From NCBI GenBank assembly GCA_025345505.1, contig JANVCC010000048.1:1224037-1288036 (forward strand): a DNA stretch of 64,000 nt, given 5' to 3'. The notes beneath the pieces were generated by a model. The model saw only the letters and a program-made list of their open reading frames with translations. It did no database searches and had not been told where the DNA came from. Positions 24,701-37,900 of this stretch are shown piece after piece. The position numbers were made by a program, and so were the translations under genes. This DNA is from Todiramphus chloris collaris. Taxonomy: Eukaryota > Chordata > Aves > Coraciiformes > Alcedinidae. Positions within the stretch are counted from its first letter, which is position 1, and each line of letters opens with the position of its first letter.

Positions 24701-27161
24701 AAATCATTACTTCTCTTGTGATAAGCCAGGAAAGAAAGGAGTCTCAGGCCGGGGAGGGAGAAGAAGAATACTTCTTCAATACTTCTTATGCTTACCACTT
24801 TGAAAATCCAGAGAACAAAAAAAGTAAATAACGAGTGAGATTAAGGTTGGTAGTGCTCTCTAAAAAACAAGGGGATGTTACAATAGGGAGACTCTCTAAT
24901 TGCACCCCACTTCTTCCAAAGCACATAAGTGTTTGATGGTGACCGAGACCAAATGGATCTAAGAAACTTCTTCTACCTCCAGGTGCACTGAGGTGGTGAG
25001 CAGGAAACAGGGCAAGTGCTTTTGCTCTACATTGCCCAGTTTTCAAGTGGAATATTCCCCCAGGAACTATTCCATGGGGGGCTATATGATGAAGTTACCA
25101 AGTGTCCTAGTGTACCCCTCACTGAGTCCCTTGAAGGGACATGCTGATAAGGTGGGTAAAATGAAAGGGTTGCTTATTTCATGATCTATGGAAATTCTAT
25201 TTCCACCCATCAGCTCGTTCCAATGTGGATTTAGCCACAGAGACATGTTTGAATGACCCTTGTTTGCCTTAAGCATCAATGAGCTGCATGGTACTCATGA
25301 AGTTATATTAAATATACAGAGTTGTGCTTTGTAAGGTGCTATAAAACAAGCCATTTATTTTATTGGTCCCTATTTATACTCATATATATGCCTAGTAAGA
25401 AAGTAAACTCATAGATAAATAGCAAAAAAAGTAGAAAAAAAAAAAGTTCTTAGTTTCAATAATTCCAATTTATTATTTTAGGATTGAAGCAAAAAGTCTT
25501 ATATTTATCAGCAATCATTAAATTATCAGTATAATGAATGGATTAATACAGTGGGGCTGCTATTATGCCTTATCAGTACCTAGTAGTTGCACTTACTAAG
25601 AGTGGTAAAAATTATCACCTCCAGTTGAAAATGCAGCTAAAACACAGTGGTGTTAATAAGCATCTTTCCACTTTAGTGGAAGGAGTTACACCTCTTGCCT
25701 TTGAGCACATAATAAAGTGTGAGGTAAGGGTTTTACTCTTAGCCTTGTCCAGCCACTTGATAAACACGAAGCAGCTGTATCATTCTTCTGCTTTGATTTC
25801 CAATATCTGCTTTACACCAGTGGAAACAAATTCTTCCAACAAGCTTCAGAGAAGCTACAAATAGTTCTTTTGATAGTTGTCAGGAAATAACTGATTAAAC
25901 GGGCATAGGGTCTTTCCTCTTACAGCTGAAGTTGTGCTAGCAATTTATCCTATAAAATTATGTCCAGTATAGAGCATCTAACCTGGTTGGTTGAATTCTA
26001 ATATCATAAGAGGAATATCTTAGGAGCGGCACATAAAACTCTGTGGACTGTGTAACTACTTTGTCAGGGCAACAGGAAATCTTTTGAAATCCGAAGTGAC
26101 AGAAGTTTGATACAATGAAGATTTATATTCATAAAGGATTCTTAGGGAAAAATGGACAGACGGAATGGATCAGTATATTCTGTCAGGGTAAGGCAGACTA
26201 AACAGATGTTGTTTTGACTTTTCCAGTGATTCTTTGAATTAACTAGATAGCTACTGTACTTTTGCTGTCATTTTAGATAATGACTGAGAAAGTCATGTAC
26301 AATGGAACATTAAATTACTGTCACAGATAGGTTGCACCTATCTACTTGTTCTGTAGTAAGTGAAAATCCGTTTGAAAATCTATGGGCAAAAGGGAACTGA
26401 AACAGCAGGACTAGATTTCTGTTGGAACACTACAGCATATGGTTAATATACAACATTTCACATTTGCATTAGACACAGAGTGAGGATTTTTCTTGGATAG
26501 AAATACAAAAATATTTTACTTAAAGGTACATTTTGGGAACTACCAGTGCTTCAACATATTTTTTTTCCTAGTTCTTATAACGGGAAATCTTTTTATCTTG
26601 TGGCTGAAATGGCTATGATATATAAATATGTGAGAAGACCATCCTCTATATTTTCATGCATTTAAAATCAGAAATAGGAATCAAAATGCAGATATTGGAA
26701 ATGTAGAATAGAAAGACAGCTGTAGAAAACATATTGAAAAGTATGGCTTGTCCAACCTTCAAGATTGACTTGTAAAAAGCACTTTATAAGGTATTTAGTA
26801 GTGTATGTGCCGGATAGCTATCCAGAAGTAGAGTAATTAATGTCAAAAATATCGTCTTTATCAGCTGCAAATTATTGCACATCAAAGTTCAGTTCATCCT
26901 TTGATATACACTTGCTACATTTCAAATCTCTCTAACAGTTCCAGTATTGTCTTGAAAACAATCAAGAAACAAAATTCCTTTCTCAGGTATGTCTTAATGA
27001 ATTACTGGTAGAAATTTTTTAATATTTCCTTGGAAAGAAGCAGAACCATGGGCAAAGAGAAATGCCTATCATATTCCTGACAATATACAGGGTTAACACA
27101 ACCAAGATACCTAATTTTACTTACTAGTAAATGTCGTAAAACTATAGTATTTAATTTGTTG
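21799..27161. other. No recognised gene
   Basis: Long AT-rich stretch with poly-T near 23303-23324 and an A-rich tract near 23455-23490. The open frame at 25565-25864 (99 codons) has no recognised domain and low-GC composition like its surroundings. The string ACAG-CCCAG-GTAAGT near 22263 is splice-like but would make a 5-nt exon. Confidence 0.5.
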
Positions 27162-27260
27162 TCATAGAATCATAGAATAGTTTTGGCTTCAAGACCATCA
27201 AGTCCAGCCCTACTCTCAGCCCTATCAAAAACCACTAAACCATGTCCCCAAACCACGTCA
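27162..27260 (-). mobile_element. CR1 LINE, 3' end
   Basis: TCATAGAATCATAGAATAG followed by CATCAAGTCCAGCCCTA and CCACTAAACCATGTCCCC is the reverse complement of a CR1 3' terminus and 3' UTR. Truncated to about 100 bp. Confidence 0.92.
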
Positions 27261-28145
27261 CAGTACAGCAGTTGATGTGAATGACAAGACTATGGTACAG
27301 ATACTTGAGCAGCATCTACCTTATTGCTTTCCACATTTTCATATCAAACCATGAATAGCACATTAATTCTTAGATGCATTAGAATTAAAATCACCAGACC
27401 CATTTCAGCATTTTTAAATAAAGTTTATGACAAACATTGCTCTTCAACATCTATATAATTTATCCATTAATTTTAGAAAATATTAACACCATGCTTCCTG
27501 AGGCTCTGTTTTCAGTAGATGGAATTTTACCTTTGCATGTCCTATTGCAGTGAGTGTGTGTAAGAAACTAATCTGACTACTTAAAAGTAGTTAATACAAG
27601 ACTAAGCTTCAGTGTGGCATCAGAGCTAGCTTTGCATCTCATATAAACAGGAACATTAGTACCCCAAATGCTATTTTCTCTAAAACCTTTGTTAACCTAA
27701 GATAATTGTGCAGATAAAATAATTTTTATTGTTCACAAAACCAGGAAAATCAGAATATATAGGGAAATCACAGTTGTCATGTACGTATAGTAGAATTATT
27801 CTAGAAAAATTAAACAAGGTAAGTCTTGCATTAATAAAAAACAAAACAGCAAAACAAACCAAAACAAAAAACCAAATGTAATATTAAAAATCCTTCTGAA
27901 ATTCCAAAATTTAGGATTATGAATTTAGGTCTGCTTATTCTTGCAGCTGAGGAACAAACATACACAGTGTCTATGGTCAGATACCAAAGAGTGCATCTCA
28001 ACTGGTGGTTTGTGGAAAGAAATCATTTTCAGGAAATACAGCCTATTCAATTGTTACAAAAGTACCTCTGGAGAAGGGCAGAATCATAGTCATGACCTTT
28101 GCCTTGGTATAGTGGTGTCCTTCCGTGTTCAAGCAAGAGTTTCAG
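27261..28145. other. No recognised exon; A-rich tract
   Basis: AT-rich, with an A/C low-complexity tract at about 27836-27878 (CAAAACAAACC-like). It ends at the acceptor-like site of the candidate exon at 28146. Confidence 0.45.
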
Positions 28146-28261
28146 TGCAGGAACTGGAAGATACACTCACTTCTCTAAGAACTAAGCAAGAAGAAAAGAA
28201 ACCTGCTTCTCCAGTTCTGCCACCAAAGCCTCCTGCTCCAATCTCTTCAGCAGTGGATTGA
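28146..28261 (+). CDS. Candidate terminal exon, proline-rich C-terminal tail
   Basis: After AGAGTTTCAG an open frame entered in phase 1 reads QELEDTLTSLRTKQEEKK, then a proline-rich run containing PVLPPKPPAP, and stops at TGA 28259-28261. The first part is charged and heptad-like, suggesting a short coiled coil. The second resembles SH3-ligand type proline motifs. An AATAAA lies about 490 nt downstream at 28752-28757. The frame stays open upstream of the acceptor back to 27941, so the site is chosen by composition change, and its pyrimidine tract is only moderate. The entry phase matches the exit phase of exon A at 10799, but linking them is speculation. The protein was not recognised. Confidence 0.28.
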
Positions 28262-28751
28262 AGTAAAAAATATCCTTATTCTACTGTCCAGTCCTACTCT
28301 TTTCAAAGCTTGCTGAATTGGGATGAATGTGTCCACAAAGCTCTGATGAGACATCAGTGTGGGACAGGGACATCTACAGATAGACCTGAGCTCCTGCACA
28401 TCTTAGACACCATACTGCACACAGCAAACACCATCAAATGAAGTGCGGACAATGGCAAGCATTTATTCACTCGTTCATTAATGCCTTTTTCTTTAAGTGC
28501 TCTTTCTCTGGTGGCATTTCCCAGGTTCAGACAAGGTATTTGCATAGGCAAAATCTCATATGTAAGTTCCAGCTTGCCACTTGTAATTTGAGTTATGAGG
28601 GTTTTTCTTTTTTTATTAAACTACTAGATTTCTTCAGGCAGAGTTCTATGCTTTAAACAGGCTTATTTAATGCCTACTAAGCTTAATTTCTTCTCAGTGG
28701 CCTCAGAGATTCAGCGTGCCTTTAGTCATGAAACAAAAGGTGGTTTCTTAA

Positions 28752-28757
28752 AATAAA
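28752..28757 (+). terminator. AATAAA polyadenylation signal candidate
   Basis: AATAAA on the plus strand, about 490 nt after the stop of the candidate terminal exon. No clear GU-rich element follows, so support is weak. Confidence 0.2.
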
Positions 28758-28761
28758 GACG

Positions 28762-29441
28762 TCAACCTAATTATATCCATACTATCCTATTCTTTAGCCA
28801 GCATACATATGGATCTATGATCCTCAGCAGATAAATAACTTACAGCAAGTAAAAGATTCCAGTACTTAGTGAAACCAGATTTTTAATTTTAGTGTGAGTC
28901 ATGAAGATATAGCATTTTACAGCTTTGGAAATGCAATAAGACATCTTAATTATCTTAGCTGTTTCACACACAGAGTGATTTACTTGCCACCTCCTACCCA
29001 TCAACCTGGGGTTTCCTTGCACTTAATTAAATTTCCAGAAACACAACGCATCATATATGCTGTACTCTATTACCTGCATAAACAAGATTCTTCTGTGTAT
29101 AACCAATTTTGTATATATAGGTGTTGTAGAAGAAGACTGGTGTGTCTCGGAATTTTTAAAGAATGTCATCACCGTGTGTTTATTTATTTTGGTCTTGAGG
29201 ATTTGTAATTATACATGTCATTTCTGTGTGAATTTAAAAAAAAAAAATCAGGATTTTTGGGGACAGGAGGTTAAGAGAAAACCAAATATTTTGAGAAAAA
29301 CTGTTGTAATGCCTCAGGGAGTGAGAAGGTGAGAGATACTAGATTGAAAAGCCCTGGCCTCAGTAGAATAAAATAAGTTTCCTACAAAATGCTCTAGCAG
29401 CATTTTGAACACACAAAATTTTTCTACCTCTCATGTGATGC
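28762..29441. other. No recognised gene
   Basis: AT-rich. Two overlapping open frames of about 100 codons (28894-29332) lack domain character. Confidence 0.45.
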
Positions 29442-29560
29442 CAGCAAGCCTGGTGCTGTGTAGGCCATCCCATTTTCAGAAGACCCAAAACTGAAGTGGT
29501 GACACCGGCCACAGAGCCATGTATTAGTAGACTGAGTTTGTCTCCTCCTTCCAGCGTCAG
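29442..29560 (-). mobile_element. Retroelement-derived esterase-like (SGNH) ORF fragment
   Basis: On the minus strand one frame reads RRRQTQSTNTWLCGRCHH, then about ten residues later a block ending AYTAPGLLA. This matches, from memory, a repeated bird protein of the form ...INTWLRxWCHRxNFGFFDHG...YxAPGLLAxDG. It belongs to an SGNH/GDSL-esterase-like family found in many copies per bird genome. An esterase domain is known in ORF1 of CR1/L2-clade LINEs, so a LINE origin is likely but unproven. Only a central piece is present and it is not functional. Confidence 0.5.
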
Positions 29561-29635
29561 TGCCCACTGACAAGGCAGGTTTTTCTAATAGCCACCTCTG
29601 AAACACCCACAATCACCTCTTATTATTCCTTCTAT

Positions 29636-29773
29636 TTTTATGTGGCAAAGTTTTGCTGGGGGGGGGCTACAGGGGTGGGTTCCCTGGGAAGAACCCAGAA
29701 TCGCCACCCAGTTCCAGCCAGCTCCAAGACAGACCCACCACTGGCCAAGGCTGAGCTGATCAGCAACTCTGGC
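29636..29773 (+). mobile_element. ERVL-like LTR, 5' portion only
   Basis: GGCAAAGTTTTGCTGG, GGGCTACAGGGGTGG, CCAGCCAGCTCCAAGACA and GACCCACCACTGGCCAAGG match, in order and strand, the first part of the larger LTR at 44025-45161. The similarity stops at a T-rich (TTTTA)n-like tract near 29775. This is an old truncated fossil of the same family. Confidence 0.75.
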
Positions 29774-31850
29774 TTTTTTTTTATTTTATTTTAAAATTCA
29801 GGTTATCATTCATATGTTATCTCCACTCCACAGCCCAGTATTTCTGTTAAGCTATTCTTCCTTGAACTTTATAAAATAATGATTCAGGCATCTAGGTTAA
29901 TATTACTAGAGCAGACAGAAAATTAAAAATGCAAAGTAAAAAAAAGACATAGAAATTGTCTAGGTAGGTTTATCGCAGTTAGGAGAATAGAAACTTAAAT
30001 GAAAGGTCCATGTTAAGGTGGCATCAAAGAAAGTGTCTCCTCTTTTGACAGGTGAAACTGTTATCAACCCCCTTTATTGATAATATCAGGATTGCTTTAG
30101 TTCCAGACTTCAGTGTTATCAGATAATTTCACTGCCTTCACTAGGCTCCCCAGGCTGTATTAAGGTTGACTTTTTGTACCTTTCATCTTTCCAACTAACA
30201 TTTTATCACAATTCCCTTTGCCAGCTAAATGTGAGAGAAAAAAATAAATCAAGAAATAATGTTTGGTGTTGAAATAATGAAAATAAAATTATAGCTCAGT
30301 TGATTTGATACTTTGACAATTTAGTTTGGCACCTGACAAATAAGGGGAAAAAAAATCCCTACAACTAGATAGAAATCCAACAACTTTGCTTTTCAAAGTG
30401 AGATGTTACTGATGAGTATATCTACATAGCTGATTTTCTGAAGCCCTACTACAATTCTTAATCTGTGAAAGAAACTTCAGGAAAGTTGTGCTCTTTCTTT
30501 TCCTTACTTCAGACTGCTCTGAAGAATAAGCCAAACTGTCCACTAGAAAATGTAAACTTTCTATAAAAATATTATTTCTGGAGGCACAGTTGTGCTTGAA
30601 GTGATCTCAGGTATCTGACCAAATAGAAGATAAATACCCCCTTTTTCAACAATCAGAATGAAGCATGTTAGCCATATGAATGCACATATTTTTATGTAAC
30701 ACTTTAATTGATGGGATAAATTTTTAAAGAAAGAAGACATTACAGCACAGATAAAATAAAAATTACTTAGTTCCTAACAAGATTTTTAAAAGATTTAAAA
30801 TAAGCATTTCTTGAGACAACGTTAGGAGTTTGTAATAGACAGTCAGTGTTGGATTTGCTTATGAACATGGCACGAGTCAACTAATAAATAGAGCTAGAAA
30901 TTGTATTATTATGAAAGACTTTAACTCCTTACAGATAGAAGATATAATATCATCAGGGATACCACTGAAGATTGTAAAAGCTCCCTGATTTCTCTACCAA
31001 TCAAATAAGAAAAGGTTTAAACTTTATTCTCGTAACTAGTCGAGAGATAAAAGACTCACCAAAAAATAATCTTGGAGCAGAAGGTAACAGATTTCACTGC
31101 AGCTAAAGAAAAAACTAAACCATAACAACAAAAAAAATTAACAACTATTGGTTTAAAAAAGTAGAATATGAGAAGCTCAGGGAAAGCATTAGGGAAGCCA
31201 ACAAGACAGCATATCTCCTGGAATTAAATTTTGAAGAAACTTTGAAATGAAATGAATTGGAGTTGGCCTTGTGAAGAAGGAGAAACGTTTATAAGGAATA
31301 TTATTCAGGGCAGACTAATTCCATAATAACCTCTACATGGTAGCAGAAATTAGCAGAGAATCTCTTGCTGCTGGGAGTAATACAGAATCTAGAAAGTGGA
31401 TAAGCAAAGGAATAAAATAGCAGAGAATGTAATACTCTGGATATACAAAAGTTTAGAGAAATTACATGAGAAACATCAAATTATGAAGAAACTAAAAGAC
31501 ATGAAGAATTAGAACAGTATATAAATACAGAGACATCAATGCAGAGTCGAAATAGAATTTAGAGACAATCTAAATAAAGCCCCCAAATAAATATTTTCCT
31601 TAGTTAAAAAAAAATAATACAAACAGGGACAAAGCAAGCTACTGGAAATGAATACACAGAAAAGAATGTGACCATGTTTGAATTGGAGGTAAAATAGACA
31701 GTATTCGATACACTTTAATGAGGGAGTCTGAACATTATGGGGGTCTAGGTGTTGATAACGCAATTTCAGTAGAAAAAAAATTACATGACTGGTGGGAAGA
31801 CACATATGGCAAGTCTCTGAGTCACTAGGTCTGGCTGGCTTCAAATTCAG
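29774..31850. other. No recognised gene
   Basis: Very AT-rich. A run of T/A follows the LTR fragment (about 29775-29796). No exon or further repeat was recognised. Confidence 0.5.
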
Positions 31851-31974
31851 AGAGGAGGGGAGGGAAGGGGAGGGAAGGGAAGGGAAGGGAAGGGAAGGGA
31901 AGGGAAGGGAAGGGAAGNNNNNNNNNNAGGGAAGGGAAGGGAAGGGAAGGGAAGGGAAGGGAAGGGAAGGGAAG
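31851..31974 (+). repeat. (GGGAA)n pentanucleotide array with gap
   Basis: An array of GGGAA units, slightly irregular at its left end (GAGGGGAGGG...), interrupted by a 10-N gap at 31918-31927. The true array is probably longer than shown. Runs of GGG every 5 bp fit the G-quadruplex pattern on the plus strand. The frames that appear open through it are products of the repeat. Confidence 0.95.
31918..31927. other. Assembly gap (10 N)
   Basis: Ten undetermined bases inside the GGGAA array, where short reads would be expected to fail. Real length unknown. Confidence 0.98.
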
Positions 31975-34900
31975 AAGCAAAAGGAAAGGTATTCTTCTTT
32001 GTATTGCACCAAGGTAGGTAAGATTTTGCTGAGTTCCCTCCTGAAACCCTGAATTTGTGTGTTACTATCCAGGCCAGCTGCTCAGAGCAGCTGAGATGAG
32101 CCTATTGCTACTGTTAGCTTCACAGATCAGACTCAAAACTCACACTACTGTGCAGAATGTTGTTGGCTTTCCCAGGTTTTATGACAACTCATTTAAGAGA
32201 CAATGCCTGTGGGACTGAAACAGTAGCTATTGCTTCTCAGTGTAGTGCTCAGTACTTCATGCTGTAGGTGCATTGCTATGTATCCTTTTCCCTACAATTT
32301 TCTTTGTTTCTTTTGACTCTTGTGTGCCTCTCATGAGGATGTCTGTTAGATGCCCTAGGAAAGGCTTATGCATGTATAAGGAGCAGGTAATAGATGCATA
32401 CACTTCAATGTTTGCCATCTTGGCTTCCCTTTAATGTAATTCATTATTCTGCAAATATACGGTACGTAGTGCTGCCAAGCTAATTTGTATAATAATAATG
32501 AGCTATTAATTAACATCCAAGAACACATGTTTCTTCCAACAATTTGTGGTAATAAAGTAATTAATGAAATTCAAAATTCAGTTCTACGCGGGAAGTCTGA
32601 CTCTTGATATTTGGAACACTGCAACCCTTTTCTCTGTCGATACAATTGCTAAACTCCAACTTTAATCTGCTAAAGAGGGCAGAAAAACATTATATGCAGA
32701 TAGACAGCCTTGTAGGATTGTTGTGCTTTATTCTCAGAACAGCTATATCACTTTTTTGGTTTCTATCAGAAAAGTTACACTAGTCAAGATGTATTTCCAG
32801 CAATCAAAAGGAGATTAGTATGCAATTTCCTACTCACTGAAAAGATGTCTATTTTTTTTTTTCCCCTCATCTAAACAAAATCCCACCATTTTCTGACTTC
32901 TCGTAATAGATCTTTAAGGTCTTTTAAAGCTGCAGAGACCTAAGTTGTGAGGGAAGAGCAATGCCTGTGCAGCAGCGCTGCACACTGCTGCTCCCTGAGA
33001 CACTCTGGGGTTTATAGCAGTGGTATGAATTAAAGGTTAAATGTAACACTTACTATCTTCATTGCTCACCTGATCTGAACCTCAACTGTCTCACTGGCAC
33101 ACTTGCCTTTCCAGCAATAACAGTCTGAAAGGAGAGGAGCTACATGTAGTTTTAAGTAAGTAAATTAACAAATTCTTCTCAAAATCTGTGCAGAGTCCAC
33201 GGAGTTTGTATAAAACTTGTGTCTAATTTCACAGAAAATTTCATTAAGTTCCACGAAGATGGGGAATGACCTTTCTGATTGAAAACTCCTCCCGAACTTT
33301 GTTATATTTCTACTTTGAGACATGTTTGGCATGTTATTTTAAAAGCTAAATAAATTCTCATTCTAGTGCTCAACAAAGTTCCAGAACAGCAAATACATTA
33401 TATTGGTTGTACTTATAAAAATTATCAATCCCCGCTGAAATTTTTATTAAAATAAATCAGTTTTTAATCAGTCATAGAGGATGTTTTCAACATGTGAAAT
33501 TCCCAGAAAGAAATGAAAAAAAACCATCCATGTGACACTTGCAAAAATTTTGGCAAGCGAGATTCTCAGCACTCTAGTACATTTGGCATGCACAAGGTGT
33601 TTACCAACTTTAAAAAAAATAAACTCTTGTGCTTTGGGGCTCATTGTGAACCACCAGAATAGGTTCTCCTCCAGTTATTGGTAGGAGTGGTTATTTCCTT
33701 ATAAGAATATTTGTATAAAATAGATGCTGTACAAAAACTTGAGTGAAGTTACATAGAGATGTTGCAGGAGGTGGCTGTGGAGGTGAACCAAGACTTACAC
33801 ATGGAGAGGGAAGAGCAGACAGAGAATCAGTGTTCTAGAGTATATCAGGGAGGGGGAGAGAGAGCAGATCTGTGGGTGTTTTTCTGTAAAGCCAGTCACT
33901 GCACAACTCGAATGCACAAATACTGCTTAGGAATATCATGCTGAAAAATGTGGTGACGACTGGAACTGTTTTGTGAAGGCAGACGAAACTTCCCACATCT
34001 GCCCTCAGCCATCCAAAGTTACCAAAGAGTGAAAAATCATTTGCTAATTCTCATCTTTTAACTACTGGTCTAATCTACCTTATCTAAAGACCCCATGTGA
34101 ACTGTGGTTGGATGCTGGATATGTTAATCCTACATTTCTTTTTAATTTAACTAATGATGGTTGATTGTTATTAAAAAGAGGAATGTTAGTTTGTAGATAA
34201 TGCTATTGGTTACCTATTGTATCTAGGTCAGCGGTTTTCAGTTAATTCATTTATATTTTTTCTGTTTGTGACCTTCCTCTCTCTTTTAAATATGATGCAT
34301 TGTGGACTGCTTTTCTTAGTCATCTTCTGTGAACCTCTTAGAAGTACACTGGCAACCTCCAAGAATGCTCAGGCTGCAGGTTGGATACCTCTGGTCACAT
34401 TTTATTTCGTGCACTGATGCACTGTGGAGGTATTTACCTTTCAGAACAAACAAACAAAAAACAAAACCAGAACTTGTGTCTGTTGTTTTTTTTTTTTTAA
34501 ATACATTGCCAAGGCTTTTATGAAAAGTTTAATGCTCACATACTGTCACTTAGATAATTTTTTCCCATGTTTCAAGAATCTGATCTCCTTAAACATATGC
34601 TTGGTCTAGAACGTCTACTTTGGAGACAGGTAACACCCGGGCCAAAGAAGTACAGATTTCAGAATTTAGATATCTTGATAGGGATTGATTTTTGAAGTCT
34701 TGGTTAATTTTGAAATCTTCATGTTTATTTAGAGAAATGCTGTTCTATTCAATACTGTAAAAACTTGACAGTTATGCACTTTCCAACAGTGCTACCTGCT
34801 AGCAGTTATATACCAGCAATTATCTGCTTCTACGACCAAACTATCTATAAAGGTATACTGGGAAGGCAACAACACAAATCAGTATTGGATCAGCTTGATT

Positions 34901-37900
34901 TTTGAAACATGAGTTGTAGACATTTGGTGGATTTCATCAACTCTCGCATTACTCTCAAGAAGTTGGATATAAAAATCTGAAATTGTTTTCATAGGCTTCC
35001 TTTATAGGCGTGCACCAAGAGAGCACTTTCAGGAAAAAAACCCAAAACACAACAAACTGAGTGACCTCAGCTTTGCATGACTGCACGGTAGACACCTGAA
35101 GCCAAGCTCAGTGATTCTCCTTTGCAGTGCTTGCTTTACCAAGTAGCGTGCTCTTGAAGCTCCTCTGAGCATTCCTGGTTTCCTGTTGGGCAGGCACAAT
35201 CTCCTCCTTGTTAAAGGGGATGCACATGGTCATCATCCTCTTTCTGCAATAGGAGGGACAAGATCCATTTGCAGAGTGGTATATGTTGAACCCACATATA
35301 CATATACTCACATACTTGCACAGAATATATTTTTTTAAAACTTAAACAAGAGGCGTAGACAAATAAAGTATTATGAATGTGGCCTTTGATTTTAGAGATA
35401 TTCTTTGTCAATTATATAAATTGTTCTAGTTTGTTTCAAAGAGTCACATTTTTCTTACTTCCCATTCATTTGAACTGATCTTATCCCTCCCAAAATACTG
35501 TAGCCTGTTTTGTCATATTACAGATACATAAAACCCTGAACCATGGACAGAGATAGTTGAGTCATAAATAAATATGCTGAAAAATCAAAAGTTCCTGAGA
35601 TGATACTGTGCTCATGTGTACCCGCAATGTAGACAGCTGCAAAACTTCAGCCAAATGTTTATTCCCATGTGAAACAATTATTTTCCATACAAAAACTAAT
35701 GCATATTGCTTTAAAATTAACCACTTAACAGCAAGGCTGAAAAGATCATGAGGGTATGAACATATGATACTCTTTCTGAAAATCTTCTGGTTTTTACAAT
35801 TCTTTCCTAAGAACCAAAGGAATTCTCTGTATTTTCCTGTAATTACTTTGATACTGAAGAAATGAAACTTACTTTTAGAAAAGTCAGGGCTATGTCACAA
35901 GTTTCTTCTCAGCTTGTGATTATTTTAATTTTGTCCTTGTTTTTTTTCTGTTTGTCCCTGTCACTTCATCTTATTTTCTCACTCCGCTGTTCCTAGGAGA
36001 GCAGAGGCAGGGGATGGAATAAGTGCATGAAGGTACCTCCTCACATGAACCAGAAATATGCCATAATTCAAAAAGGAAAACAGCTGAGAAAGAATAAATC
36101 TTGTTTTAATGTGCCTAAGCTTGTATTAAAAAATACAGATGTACTGTATGCATATGAAATTTTTGATTAAAATGTCTCTCACCAGTCTGTCTCTTTAATT
36201 AAATAAAACCTGCTTGGTATTAATCAAGGCATGAAGAATTTATGCCCCAAATCCAGATTAATTAAAAGCCCAGAAGCTTGAAGAACAGACTGTGTATAAA
36301 TACTAAAATAAATCAATCTAAACATAATATTTATGGATTGGGGCTGTGTATTCCAAAAATATAAATAATTCCAGGAAGTGATTTATAGTAGATTCACTGT
36401 TGAAATACGTTGCTTATCAGGATATATTTAAACACAAAATTAACCAAACAGTTTTATTTACAAATTTGCTTTTTTAAAAAAATACATAGTTTTTAATTAT
36501 AGCTCTATTATAATGCTTTCTGATACTTAATTTCACATGGAATCATGATAAATTTACTCTTTAGTCTGCCATATTAGTAAAAAAAAGACGCTGAAAAATG
36601 TTTTCTGTGATCCTGTGGACTTGACAAAGCAATATTCAAAATCAATGTTTGCCTTTCCAGGAACAATGGGGCAGAAGTGCCATGAAAACATTTGGTACTA
36701 TTAGTAAAAAATACTTTGGTTTTGGAAGGAAAATCTTGATTTTGGCCTGGAATTGAGGCCTATGGCAGAACATGCAAATGAAACCGTCTTGAGAGCTCTT
36801 TGAAAGAAGACAGGAGTTACTAGGGTCCAAAAGTAGCCTTTTGTCATGCACAGCAAGCCAGTAATGATAAAATGAATGAGAAAGCAAAAAGCATTCGAGG
36901 GATTGCCTAATCCTTGCCCCTAGTGGCAGTTCTGTGCCTTTATTAACTGTGCCTCTAAGTGGGAAAAGTTTGCCTTGACACTGGCATCACAACCCCTTTA
37001 TGTCTGGACGTGGAGCTGAGCTTCAGTGGCTAAGCCTAAGAATGGAGATTTGGAAACTCTCGGTTTCAAATGAAAATCCAGCTTTGAGCCTTACACCAAA
37101 AAGCAGTAATCGGGAGAGTGTTCTCTTTCAGGTTTAGAGAGAAAGGTCACAGTGGATGTTCCAGTCTCATTCCATCATTAACTACAAAAGCCTGGAGGTC
37201 CCATAACTCACGGAGCCACAGAGATTATGTTCACACATTTACCTGATCCACTAAGTAACGAGTTGACGCTAAGTGCCAGTTTGCAAGATAAATGGACTGC
37301 TGCCTCCTCTGATACAAAAGATATTGAACACTCTGCCCAGAGAGCTGACTGATGGCTGCAGTGGCCGCACAATAGTAATTTCGATGCGATTGCAAAATAA
37401 TGCAAATTATTCTTTCGATTGCCAGCGCTTCTTATGGTAACAATGGCTGCCAGTTACCACAGCTGTGAGGACAATGCATGTCATTGCTAGAGCTGTCAAA
37501 TAACAGAGATTTTGAAAGTGCACACCATGGGGCACAAGATGATGGCTCCACTGGGGATGGGAGAAGGAACCTTTGGGAAAGAAAGTTCATATATATCATG
37601 AAGCCCCACATTTTCTTGCTCAGGCCACCACTTTTGTTTTTCTAGCATCCCTTTCCTCCCTTCCTCCACGGCAGTGACGCCGCATGTTATTAAAATGATA
37701 GATTTGTTCCAAACAGACCTTCTCTTCAATGAGTTTCATATGAGGAGATAAACTACCTGACCCAGGCTTTTGCAGGTTGTTTGTGGTTCAGGTAACCCAG
37801 CTGAAAGTCCTAATTTTTGACATCTGCACATAACAGCTGGTAATAAGTCTTTGGATCCTCAAAGTCTCCAGTTTTTAATCTCTTGCATTAGACTTGTTAA

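Noticed and set aside
31536-32052. Open frames on both strands through the GGGAA array
   Set aside because: Created by a pentamer repeat with no stop codons; they also run through an assembly gap.
32967-32983. Palindromic GTGCAGC-AGC-GCTGCAC hairpin
   Set aside because: A 7-bp stem with a 3-nt loop is too short for a microRNA precursor or other known structured RNA.
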